12,086 nucleotides of DNA from CAYMWF01 sp964394085 [NCBI: uncultured Gemmatimonadota bacterium] (GCA_964394085.1 CAYMWF010000117.1:1-12086); one strand, 5' to 3'; counted from the first letter of the stretch, positions 1 to 7,925 are shown. A program made the numbers and translations. Notes: generated by a model from the sequence alone, not told the origin.

Positions 1-3000
1 GTTGCAGTAGTAATGATGCTTGGTATCCTTCCCGGATGCGCAGTTGTACAACTGCTGAAACCCCGCCTTCCCGCACCTCATGAAACTGACCGGGGAGTGG
101 TTTTTCAATATTATTCAGCATCGGCCAGGCAGGTCACGCTGGCAGGCGATTTCAACAGGTGGGGCGGGACATCGGACGGACCATACGATCCACGGATAGA
201 TCCTTTGTACGACGATGGAACCCACGGTGACGAGATCGCCGGAGATGGAGTCTGGACGATCGTGAAGCAGCTCCCCCAGGGGCGGTATAAATACAAGCTG
301 GTCATCGACTCTTCAACGTGGATCACGGACCCCAGCAACATCTACACAGCCACGGAAGGCGGGTATACGAATTCGCTGGTAATTGTAAAAGGAAAAGGCG
401 GCTTATTCCCGGGATCCCCCGCCGTCTCCCCTGAAAAAGTCAAGACAAAAGTCACGTACGAACCGAAAATAGGGGGCGTCAAAGAGGTATTCATTGCGGG
501 GAGCTTCAACGACTGGAACCAGTCTAAACACCGGTTGACGGACGACGACGGCGACGGGGTCTATGAAATCGAGCTGACCCTGCCGCAAGGCTCTTATACG
601 TATAAATTCGTGGTTGACGGTCGCTGGGAAATCGACGAAAACGCGGCTCGTTACGAGGAAGACGGATTCGGCGGCCAGAATGCGGTTCTCAGCCTGTTCC
701 CGGGAATCGACGACGACAGCCCCCGCAGGGTTCCATTCAGCTTTCTACCTCCACCCGGTTCCACCGACATCTTTGTCTCTGGCTCTTTCAACGGCTGGTC
801 GCCCGATGGCATACCGATGGACGACGCGGACGGAGACGGTATTTTTGAAACCGTGCTTCTGCTGCCGCCGGGAAGGCATCTCTACAAGTTCGTCGCGGAC
901 GGTGCCTGGCTGGGGGATCCCGCTGCTCCGGATTTCGAGGAAGACGGCTTCGGTGGACAAAACGCCGTCCTCCTCGTCGATAACAGGTTCGAAAAGCTGG
1001 CAACGGAGAAGGGTGACGGGCTGATTCTGGATGAAGGGATCAAATTCGTCCCGTCACGGCCTTATCTCAACCGTATAGCCGTTGAATCGATGGAAGTTAC
1101 TTTCAAAACCTATCGTTCCGATATCGAGGGGGCGCGTTTCCTCGCCCTGGAAGACGGGGAAGAATACACCCCGACAAGCATGACCCTGGCCGGGGACGAC
1201 GGCACTTTCGATCTCTGGCGGTGCACGGTTTCGACCGAAACGCCTGAAATCGACTTCCTGTTCATCTTAGAGGATGGTGAAACCGCGTGGTCTTTCGACT
1301 TGAACGGGCTGGCCGAATTTCCGGAAGATACGCTCAAGGGGACCGGGGGGATGCCGCCTTCCACAGATCTATTCCAGGTTCAACTTTCGGAACTCCCCGT
1401 GTTCGACACTCCCGGGTGGGTCAAAAACGGTATCATCTACCAGATTTTCCCCGACCGGTTCAGAAACGGGAACCGTGAAAACGACCAGGACTTTTCTGAG
1501 GATTATTACGCCGGAGTGCGGATGCTCCCCGCATCCGGAAAGACGAACAGCGAATACTTCCACCTGGTGGAAGACTGGTTCGACGTTTCATACCTGACCG
1601 CGAGCCCGTACCGCACCGACGGCAAACCCGATTACTACAGCTTTTACGGCGGCGACATGGAAGGAGTCATCGAAAAACTCGATTACCTGTCGGATCTCGG
1701 GATCACAATCATCTACTTCAACCCTGTCACTGTCGGAAAAAGCAACCATAAGTACGACGCGGGCGACTATAAAACCGTAGACCCGCATTTCGGGGGAAAC
1801 GCTGTGTTCCGCCGGATGGTGGACGAGGCTCATGCAAGGGGAATCCGCGTGATCGTCGAAGCGGTATACAACCATTGCGGAGATACACACTGGGCCTTCG
1901 TCGATTCCCGCGACAAGGGTCCGTCGAGCGAGTATTACGACTGGTTCGAATGGAAAAAATGGCCTCTCCCCTCCCACAGCAATTACAAGCCGATCGATTA
2001 CTACGACTGCTGGTGGGGTTTCGGGCTCCATCCGAACCTCAACTTCGACCTCTCCCGCGCCGCCGAGCAGGAGAACGGGGTTAAGGACATCGAAAATGCC
2101 GAGCCGAACATGCCCGTGGTGGATCATCTGGTCGATACTGGCCGTTTCTGGCTGACAGAGATGGACGTTGACGGATTCAGGATGGATGTGCCGAACGACG
2201 TTCCCTTCTGGTTCTGGGAGCTATTCCGTGAAGAAATGAAAAAAATCAAACCGGATTGTTACCTGATTGCCGAGCTCTGGGCGAATGCGTCCGACTGGAT
2301 CGGACCCGATTATTTCGACGCTACGATGAACTACAAGTATTTCAAAGAGCCTGTGCTCTCTTTCATCGGCCAGGGAAGAGGCTCTGCGGTGAAATTCGAT
2401 GCGACCCTGGCGGCGGGCAGGAGCGTCTATCCCACGCAGGCCGTTCAGGTCATGATGAATCTGGTGGATTCCCACGATACCAAGCGCTTTCTAACCGTGG
2501 CCGGCGGCAATGAAGACCGGCTCAGGCTCGCCGCGCTCTTCGCGATGACTTACGTCGGAGCGCCCCACGTCTGGTACGGCGATGAAATCGGCATGACCGG
2601 CGATTCGGATCCGGACTGTCGCAGGCCGTTCAACTGGAAGTGGAGGGAGGATGCAGACGCCGTGAATCTCCACGACTACTACCGTCGCCTGATCTCCGTG
2701 CGAAAGCAGTTCGAAGCGTTGCGGACCGGTTCTTTCATAACCCTCCATGCGAAGGGAAAGGTATACGGGTATCTTCGTGAAAACGAGAACGAACGGCTGC
2801 TGACGATTTTGAACGCGGGAACGAGAACCGCGGAAACGGTGATCGATCCGGATACTGTTCCAGGCTCCCGAGATGCGGGGGGAATCAAGTTGACGGAGCT
2901 GGTCTCGACGGCACCCTCCGGCGGGATCGAGGAAGGTGCTGTCGAAGTTCTCGTGGGTGACGATGGAACGGTGACTTTCAATCTGCCGCCTCTTTCCGGT

Positions 3001-3021
3001 GCTGTTTTTTCAGTAGAGTAG
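1..3021 (+). CDS. GH13 alpha-amylase/neopullulanase-like lipoprotein with three glycogen-binding modules (5' partial)
   Basis: Predicted exported alpha-glucan hydrolase. Residues are numbered from the ATG at 13. The frame stays open to base 1, and the visible N-terminus is a hydrophobic stretch ending in LPGC (Cys9), a plausible lipobox without its basic n-region, so the real start is probably upstream. Three AMPK/CBM48-type glycogen-binding modules follow: about 28-125, 144-230 and 237-325. Each has an FNxW-type motif (W50, W168, W262) and a YK(F/L)V..W motif (W103, W205, W299), the positions of the known glucan-binding tryptophans. About 340-440 resembles CBM34, the N-domain of neopullulanases and cyclomaltodextrinases. 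The GH13 barrel starts near 468 (WVKNGIIYQIFPDRF). The catalytic residues are present: nucleophile D725 (GFRMDV), acid/base E754 (AELW) and D822 (SHDTKRF). Region I reads EAVYNH, with Glu616 where Asp is nearly invariant. The C-terminal beta-domain is about 905-1002. It is followed, 70 bases on, by the maltose-type transporter, so oligosaccharide supply for import is likely. Exact substrate is not determinable. Confidence 0.93.
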   Translation, partial: VAVVMMLGILPGCAVVQLLKPRLPAPHETDRGVVFQYYSASARQVTLAGDFNRWGGTSDGPYDPRIDPLYDDGTHGDEIAGDGVWTIVKQLPQGRYKYKLVIDSSTWITDPSNIYTATEGGYTNSLVIVKGKGGLFPGSPAVSPEKVKTKVTYEPKIGGVKEVFIAGSFNDWNQSKHRLTDDDGDGVYEIELTLPQGSYTYKFVVDGRWEIDENAARYEEDGFGGQNAVLSLFPGIDDDSPRRVPFSFLPPPGSTDIFVSGSFNGWSPDGIPMDDADGDGIFETVLLLPPGRHLYKFVADGAWLGDPAAPDFEEDGFGGQNAVLLVDNRFEKLATEKGDGLILDEGIKFVPSRPYLNRIAVESMEVTFKTYRSDIEGARFLALEDGEEYTPTSMTLAGDDGTFDLWRCTVSTETPEIDFLFILEDGETAWSFDLNGLAEFPEDTLKGTGGMPPSTDLFQVQLSELPVFDTPGWVKNGIIYQIFPDRFRNGNRENDQDFSEDYYAGVRMLPASGKTNSEYFHLVEDWFDVSYLTASPYRTDGKPDYYSFYGGDMEGVIEKLDYLSDLGITIIYFNPVTVGKSNHKYDAGDYKTVDPHFGGNAVFRRMVDEAHARGIRVIVEAVYNHCGDTHWAFVDSRDKGPSSEYYDWFEWKKWPLPSHSNYKPIDYYDCWWGFGLHPNLNFDLSRAAEQENGVKDIENAEPNMPVVDHLVDTGRFWLTEMDVDGFRMDVPNDVPFWFWELFREEMKKIKPDCYLIAELWANASDWIGPDYFDATMNYKYFKEPVLSFIGQGRGSAVKFDATLAAGRSVYPTQAVQVMMNLVDSHDTKRFLTVAGGNEDRLRLAALFAMTYVGAPHVWYGDEIGMTGDSDPDCRRPFNWKWREDADAVNLHDYYRRLISVRKQFEALRTGSFITLHAKGKVYGYLRENENERLLTILNAGTRTAETVIDPDTVPGSRDAGGIKLTELVSTAPSGGIEEGAVEVLVGDDGTVTFNLPPLSGAVFSVE

Positions 3022-3033
3022 AGAGCTGGACCC

Positions 3034-3046
3034 ATATCCGGGATAT
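3034..3046. repeat. 13-bp perfect palindrome upstream of the transporter gene
   Basis: ATATCC-G-GGATAT is a perfect inverted repeat in the 70-base gap between the amylase and the binding-protein/permease fusion. It could be an operator, a small RNA hairpin that affects differential expression within the operon, or chance. No T-tract follows, so it is not a standard terminator. Confidence 0.3.
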
Positions 3047-3078
3047 CATCGGCACAGCTGAACCGGCCTGATGAGCCT

Positions 3079-3084
3079 GGAAGG
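3079..3084 (+). promoter_or_regulatory. Ribosome binding site that decides the MalE-MalF start
   Basis: GGAAGG lies 7 bases before the ATG at 3092. The in-frame ATG at 3071 has no purine-rich site before it, and its extra residues (MSLEGIK) only lengthen the region before the signal peptide. The start at 3092 is therefore preferred. Confidence 0.65.
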
Positions 3085-3091
3085 AATAAAA

Positions 3092-5323
3092 ATGAACCGA
3101 AAACCCGGCCGAAGGAAAAATCGGGTCAGATCCCACATGTTTCTCCTGGCTTCGGCCCTGGTCCTCTTCTCCGCCGCGGCAGGGGAACCGGCATCGAGTG
3201 ATCTCCGGATAAGCTTATGGCACCAGATGAGCTATGCCGGTCGCGACGTGCTGGCTGAGCTCGTATCCGCTTTCGAAGGAGAAAATCCGGGAATCAGGGT
3301 GACGGTTCTGTACCGGGAAACCGAAGAACTCCGCTCTTCTTTCCAGACGGCTGCATTCAGCGGCCGGGGGCCCGAGGTGATCTACGGCCCCTCCGACCAG
3401 GTCGGACCCTTCTCCTCCATGGGCCTCATCACTGATCTCGAACCGCTTTTCGAACCCGGTTTCCTGGAGCAGTTCGATCCGAACGGACTCACACGGCTCG
3501 AAGGTAAACTTTACCAGGTGGCCGACCGGGTGGGCAATCACCTGACCCTCGTCTACAACCGCGATCTCGTGCCGGAACCTCCCGAAACGATGACTGAGCT
3601 CATCGCTATATCGAAACGGCTCATGTCTGAAGGGCGCGTCGACTACGGCCTCGCCTGGAATTTCAAGGAGCCGTTTTTCTTCGTACCGTTTCTCGGGGGA
3701 TTCGGCGGCTGGGTCATGGACGAGGAGAACCGGCCGACCCTCGATACCGAAGCGGCGAAAAAAGCTTTCGCTTTCATCACCGAGTTGAGGGACGAACACC
3801 GGATCATCCCCACCGAATGCGACTACGATCTAGCCGAAACCCTCTTCAAGGAAGGGAAAACCGCGTTCATCATCAACGGCGACTGGTCCTGGGGCGGATA
3901 CGCGAAAGCAGGTATCGATTACGGGCTGACCCGGATACCGAAAACCGGTGAAGAATACGCCTGGCCGTCTCCCATGGTGTCGCCCAAGGGCTACTCGATC
4001 AATATAAACGCGGAGGGTGAAGCGCTCGATGCTTCGGTCGCGCTCATCGAATTCCTGGTGAGCGCCGAATCTCAGCTGGCTTTCACCGAGGTGCTGAATA
4101 CGATTCCCACTCACCTGGACGCAGCGGCGGACAGCGCGGTGACGGCGAACGTTATCCTCGCCATGTCCCGCTCACAGGCCGAAGTGGGCAGGCCGATGCC
4201 GGTGGTGCCCGAGATGCGGGCGGTCTGGGACGCCATGAGGCCTGCCTACCAGTCGGTTTTGAACGGGGAGTTCACACCTGCCAGGGCCGCCGCGAAAATG
4301 CAGGCGGATGCGGAAAAAAAGATCCGCGAAATGACCGAGGAGATCGAAAAGAGCTGGTACGCCGACTACATAATCAACGTGGTCTGGACCGCCCTGGTGG
4401 CCTTCCTCATATTGTACAGGAAGCGGATTTTCGAATTCTTCCGTTCTTTCAGGCAGTCGGGCTTCGCTTATTCAATGATTGCACCCTCAGCGGTCGTAGT
4501 GCTGCTGCTCGTTTTCTATCCGTTTCTCTACAATCTGAAACTTGCCGTATCGAACATGAGCATGAACAGCCTGTTCGACTACGAAGTAGTGGGGTTTCAG
4601 CAGTTCGCAGCGGTCTTCACCGAACCCGAAAGCGTCCTGGTTTTCTGGAAAACGATCGTCTGGACGGCCGTCAACGTGGTTTTTCATGTTTCGATCGGCA
4701 TTTTCCTGGCGCTTCTTCTCAACCGCAGGCTTCCGGGACGCGGCATCTACCGGACGCTCCTGATCCTGCCCTGGGCGGTTCCGCAATATATCACCGCCCT
4801 GACATGGCGGGGCATGTTCAACCACGAATATGGGGCCATCAATATAGCGATTACACGCTATCTGGGAATGCCTGCGGTGAACTGGCTTTCCCAGCCGTTC
4901 GAAACTTTTTCTGCATGTATTCTCACGAATATCTGGCTCGGTTTTCCGTTCATGATGATCGTTGCTCTGGGCGGGCTGCAGGCGATACCGGTGGAGCTTT
5001 ACGAAGCAGCCGACATCGATGGCGCCGGCTGGTGGCGTAAATTCAGATCGGTGACATTACCGCTCCTGCGCCCCGCCATGATTCCCGCAGTGACCCTGGG
5101 CATCGTCTGGACATTCAACAATCTGAACATAATCTGGCTGGTGTCGGGAGGGGGAGAACCGGCGGATAAGACGCACATACTTGTATCATACGTTTACAAG
5201 GCTGCATTCAACCAGTACAGGTACGGTTACGCTGCGGCGCTGTCGATCGTGATATTTTTGGTTTTGCTCGTTTTCAACGTGATATTTCTGAAAAAGAGTA
5301 AAGCCACGGGAAGTGTGTATTGA
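3092..5323 (+). CDS. Fused maltodextrin-type ABC importer: MalE-like binding protein joined to MalF-like permease
   Basis: This 743-residue protein joins two normally separate subunits of a CUT1-family sugar importer. Residues 1-30 are a basic n-region and hydrophobic signal (FLLASALVLFSAAAG). About 35-415 is a type-I extracellular solute-binding domain; the FIINGDWSWGGYAKAGIDYG segment matches the MalE segment FMINGPWAW...VNYG, and LWHQ near the start is the usual first strand. A short helical linker and an extra membrane helix (about 425-442) lead to a six-helix permease core (about 462-482, 517-545, 551-576, 606-633, 664-687, 711-735). The EAA loop that docks the ATPase is ELYEAADIDGAGWW, from about residue 635. 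The first periplasmic loop is short, so the large P2 domain with which E. coli MalF contacts MalE is absent. With the binding domain outside, the extra helix puts the core in the correct orientation. The MalG-like partner follows. Substrate, probably maltodextrin, is inferred from the upstream amylase. Confidence 0.93.
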   Translation: MNRKPGRRKNRVRSHMFLLASALVLFSAAAGEPASSDLRISLWHQMSYAGRDVLAELVSAFEGENPGIRVTVLYRETEELRSSFQTAAFSGRGPEVIYGPSDQVGPFSSMGLITDLEPLFEPGFLEQFDPNGLTRLEGKLYQVADRVGNHLTLVYNRDLVPEPPETMTELIAISKRLMSEGRVDYGLAWNFKEPFFFVPFLGGFGGWVMDEENRPTLDTEAAKKAFAFITELRDEHRIIPTECDYDLAETLFKEGKTAFIINGDWSWGGYAKAGIDYGLTRIPKTGEEYAWPSPMVSPKGYSININAEGEALDASVALIEFLVSAESQLAFTEVLNTIPTHLDAAADSAVTANVILAMSRSQAEVGRPMPVVPEMRAVWDAMRPAYQSVLNGEFTPARAAAKMQADAEKKIREMTEEIEKSWYADYIINVVWTALVAFLILYRKRIFEFFRSFRQSGFAYSMIAPSAVVVLLLVFYPFLYNLKLAVSNMSMNSLFDYEVVGFQQFAAVFTEPESVLVFWKTIVWTAVNVVFHVSIGIFLALLLNRRLPGRGIYRTLLILPWAVPQYITALTWRGMFNHEYGAINIAITRYLGMPAVNWLSQPFETFSACILTNIWLGFPFMMIVALGGLQAIPVELYEAADIDGAGWWRKFRSVTLPLLRPAMIPAVTLGIVWTFNNLNIIWLVSGGGEPADKTHILVSYVYKAAFNQYRYGYAAALSIVIFLVLLVFNVIFLKKSKATGSVY

Positions 5324-5444
5324 GAAGCTGGAAACGTCTCGAACGTAACAACCGGCGGATTCTGGCGGCGGCTTTCCAAGAACGGAACCGAACCGGAGTA
5401 AAAGGCCGGGGAAGAAGCAAAGAGAACCCGGTCGGACATGCAAT

Positions 5445-5448
5445 GGAG
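5445..5448 (+). promoter_or_regulatory. Ribosome binding site for the MalG-like gene
   Basis: GGAG lies 10 bases before the ATG at 5459. The alternative in-frame ATG at 5438 has no well-placed site, so 5459 is my choice, although the spacing is on the long side and 5438 remains possible. Confidence 0.45.
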
Positions 5449-5458
5449 AAATCAACAG

Positions 5459-6346
5459 ATGGCGAATACCGGAAATAATAAGGCTCAGGGATCGCCCGGC
5501 CTGTCAGCCCCGGGCAAATTGAAGTATTTCGCCGGCACGACTTTGATATATATCTTTCTCACAATCTTCACGTTTCTCGTTTTATATCCCGTGCTCAATG
5601 TAATCGGTATATCCCTCAGACCCGGAGATCGTCTCTTCTCGACCTCCCTCGGGATCATTCCAGACGACGCAACCCTTGCTTCCTACCGGTCAGTGATCTT
5701 CGAACGTCCTTTCTTTCTATGGCTTCGTAATTCGCTGCTGCTTTCGGGCGCGGTCACGATAATCGGGGTATCTCTCGCTTCATCCGCCGGATACGCTTTT
5801 TCACGATTTTCGTTCATCGGCCGCAAATCGGGGATGCTTTTTCTGCTTGTGACGCAGATGTTCCCGGCCACCATGCTCATGCTCCCGCTCTTTATCCTGC
5901 TTGCCCGCCTTCAGCTGATCAATACATTCATCGGGCTGGGGGTGATTTACAGCGCCACCGCCCTGCCCTTCTGTATCTGGCAGATGAAAGGGTATTATGA
6001 CACATTGCCGCCGGGGCTCGAGGAAGCGGCTTCCATCGACGGGGCTTCGAAACTAAAAACCTTCTATCTGGTGATCCTTCCGCTGGCCGCTCCGGCTCTC
6101 GTGATCACGGCCCTTTTCTCGTTCATGACAGCCTGGTCGGAGTATATTGTCGCGGCCCAGGTCCTGCTGGAGCCTTCGTTGTATACGCTGCCTCTGGGAT
6201 TGCAGCAGTTCACCGCGTCCATGCAGAACGAGTGGGGATTGTATGCCGCGGCCGCCGTGCTCGTATCCTTACCGGTCGTCATACTCTTCCTGGTGCTCAA
6301 CCGCTGGCTCGTCTCGGGATTGTCTCTCGGCAGCGTAAAAGGCTAA
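5459..6346 (+). CDS. MalG-like ABC sugar permease
   Basis: Second transmembrane subunit of the CUT1-type importer, 295 residues from the ATG at 5459 (302 from the alternative at 5438). Six hydrophobic helices can be seen at about 27-53, 89-117, 124-151, 156-180, 204-237 and 260-288. The cytoplasmic EAA loop reads GLEEAASIDGASKLKTF, from about residue 186, and contacts the ATPase. The C-terminus SLGSVKG matches the GGVKG-type tail of MalG, which reaches towards the ATPase dimer. Length is typical for MalG (about 280-300). It lies 135 bases after the MalE-MalF fusion on the same strand and should form a heterodimer with that permease half. No ATPase gene follows: the next gene is convergent and begins to overlap this region only 15 bases after the stop, so a shared MsmK/MalK-type ATPase encoded elsewhere is inferred. 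Confidence 0.93.
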   Translation: MANTGNNKAQGSPGLSAPGKLKYFAGTTLIYIFLTIFTFLVLYPVLNVIGISLRPGDRLFSTSLGIIPDDATLASYRSVIFERPFFLWLRNSLLLSGAVTIIGVSLASSAGYAFSRFSFIGRKSGMLFLLVTQMFPATMLMLPLFILLARLQLINTFIGLGVIYSATALPFCIWQMKGYYDTLPPGLEEAASIDGASKLKTFYLVILPLAAPALVITALFSFMTAWSEYIVAAQVLLEPSLYTLPLGLQQFTASMQNEWGLYAAAAVLVSLPVVILFLVLNRWLVSGLSLGSVKG

Positions 6347-6361
6347 TGCGCTCACAGCGAA

Positions 6362-7810
6362 TCAGCGGAGACGATTCGTCCTGATGTATTCGATCGCACC
6401 TGATAAATAATCGAGGGAGCCGACCAGGAGGTACATGGTCCGGTAATACCATGTGCCTGAGTTCATATATACCGGGGTGTCCCAGACGTTGATCTTGCGG
6501 GTGGCGTTTCCCTGCCCCCCCATCTCCTCGAAATTCCACCAGCTCACCCAGGCTTCTCCGGTCGTATAAAAAGCCAGCGCGTGATCGAGATCCATACTCG
6601 CGGCAATCACTGCTCCTTCCGATATATACCGGCTGGTATTCTCCCCGTGAAAGGGCATATCGATCTCCTCGAAACCAGTTCCGGGCGTATAGAGAAAAAA
6701 CCTCCGGGAGACGGGCAGGTTAAGATATGCCGTCACCCATTCCCTGGTGTAATCCGTTGATTCAAGTGGTTTGTATCCGACAGTGTAACTGATTATATTA
6801 TAATGAGGATGGTCTATAAACCTCGCGTGTCGCTTGAACTCACCGCCATAGAGCACGGGGTTGTTCTCGCCCCCACCGTACGATTGCGGTCCCCACTGGA
6901 GCGGAAGGCTGTGCGTATATAAATCGCGGCTTGTTATTATCATATCAATAAGGGGGCTTCCGTTACGCCACATGTCGCCGGCTTCGGTAGGTCCGAAGGA
7001 CACGTCGCCGAGACCGGGTTTGAACAGCGCCGTCTGGATCTCCCTGCCCGAGTCGAAATGGTTGACGAACTGAACGCCGTCCCACCAGAGCTCATAAATG
7101 GCTCCGCCCCAGGAGATATCCGACTTCAGGGTAATTCCGTTGCGGCTTATACTCCTGAGAACCGGCACGTGATTGAATTCCCTGCCGTCATTTTCACCGA
7201 ATCGCGGGTATCCGAAACCGTAAGAAGCTTCCCGGTTGTATCCCTGAGGTGTTTCTCCATGGAAACCGGTGAGATGATCGAACGGATCAGGCGAAAACCA
7301 CCGGTAGATCGGGGACATGCCGTCGAACTCGCTCGTGAAGGAATAACCGATATTCCCCTCTGTCAGGTAACCGCCTTCGCCCGGCGTGTAGGAAATCATG
7401 TGATCCAGGTCCGGTTCACCGGAGTGGAGCCTGAAAAGCTCCCGGGTGCCGGCAAAGGGTGACGCGGCAATATAGAAGAGGTTGCCCTGATCGACGGACC
7501 TCGGCGGCAGCGACTCGCTCCTCCCCTTCACCGAGGTCATGTTATCCCCGCCTGGGCCGTTCTCCGGCATCCAGTACCTTTTGATCGGGTTCAACACGAT
7601 ATTCATGCCCGGGGCACCGTCCACTCCCGAAGCAGCGGGATAGCTTCTGGAATCCTTTTCCTCTTCAATCGAGCGGATTTCAACTGGCCCCGTTTCGAGC
7701 GGGGATGCCGCCTCGAGCTGGACTACGATACATACCGAAACAAGGAGTAACGTCGTGACAGCGAACGGCCGCAGGACTGTTGGCAAGAATCGGTTTTTCG
7801 AAATCTTCAT
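6362..7810 (-). CDS. Secreted protein of unknown function with DUF5648-like repeats and a C-terminal beta-rich domain
   Basis: 482 residues. A classic Sec signal occupies 1-35 (KNRFLP then AVTTLLLVSVCIVVQLEA, likely cleaved near LEA/A). A low-complexity linker follows. About 110-205 looks like two copies of the DUF5648 pattern found in extracellular lipases and glycosidases: LFRLHS...DH...GYLTEGNIGYSF, then IYRWFSPDPFDHLTG...GYNREASYGFGYP. About 215-470 is aromatic and beta-rich, with a motif GGAIYELWWDGVQFVNHFDSGREIQTALF-like in character (G235 to F263) and PTEAGD at 274-279. That pattern resembles galactose-mutarotase-like sandwiches, but I cannot assign an enzyme and see no convincing catalytic set. 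AAGGAGA (7817-7823) lies 6 bases before the ATG. The gene is single, with divergent or unrelated neighbours. A carbohydrate-binding or cell-surface role is only inference. Confidence 0.85.
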   Translation of the reverse strand: MKISKNRFLPTVLRPFAVTTLLLVSVCIVVQLEAASPLETGPVEIRSIEEEKDSRSYPAASGVDGAPGMNIVLNPIKRYWMPENGPGGDNMTSVKGRSESLPPRSVDQGNLFYIAASPFAGTRELFRLHSGEPDLDHMISYTPGEGGYLTEGNIGYSFTSEFDGMSPIYRWFSPDPFDHLTGFHGETPQGYNREASYGFGYPRFGENDGREFNHVPVLRSISRNGITLKSDISWGGAIYELWWDGVQFVNHFDSGREIQTALFKPGLGDVSFGPTEAGDMWRNGSPLIDMIITSRDLYTHSLPLQWGPQSYGGGENNPVLYGGEFKRHARFIDHPHYNIISYTVGYKPLESTDYTREWVTAYLNLPVSRRFFLYTPGTGFEEIDMPFHGENTSRYISEGAVIAASMDLDHALAFYTTGEAWVSWWNFEEMGGQGNATRKINVWDTPVYMNSGTWYYRTMYLLVGSLDYLSGAIEYIRTNRLR

Positions 7811-7925
7811 GGGTTCTCTCCTTCAGGCGGCATCCCGATCGGAGCCCTTGAATCCGCAGGACGCGGAACACCGTGATATTAAAAGGTGTAAGGGAACGAT
7901 GGGAGTTTAACTGCGGTTGCGGTTG
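7811..7925. other. Intergenic leader region of the secreted DUF5648-like gene
   Basis: 115 bases between the stop of the DUF2797 gene and the start of the secreted-protein gene, both on the minus strand. It holds the ribosome binding site for the downstream gene (7817-7823), an 8-bp palindrome CCGATCGG (7835-7842) and a small stem-loop TCCGC/GCGGA (7853-7857 with 7863-7867, 5-base loop). An AT-rich patch around 7877-7882 could be a -10, but I find no matching -35. No coding potential seen. Confidence 0.4.

Noticed and set aside
1588-2127. 179-codon minus-strand open frame
   Set aside because: It lies wholly inside the GH13 catalytic domain, whose motifs are unmistakable; the antisense frame is open because of the GC-rich codon pattern.
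3215-3799. 194-codon minus-strand open frame
   Set aside because: Antisense shadow of the MalE-like domain, with no recognisable protein features.
6358-6378. Inverted repeat CGAATC/GATTCG at the convergent gene ends as a bidirectional terminator
   Set aside because: Only a 6-bp stem with a 9-base loop, no T-run on either side, and part of it is coding for the last residues of the minus-strand gene.
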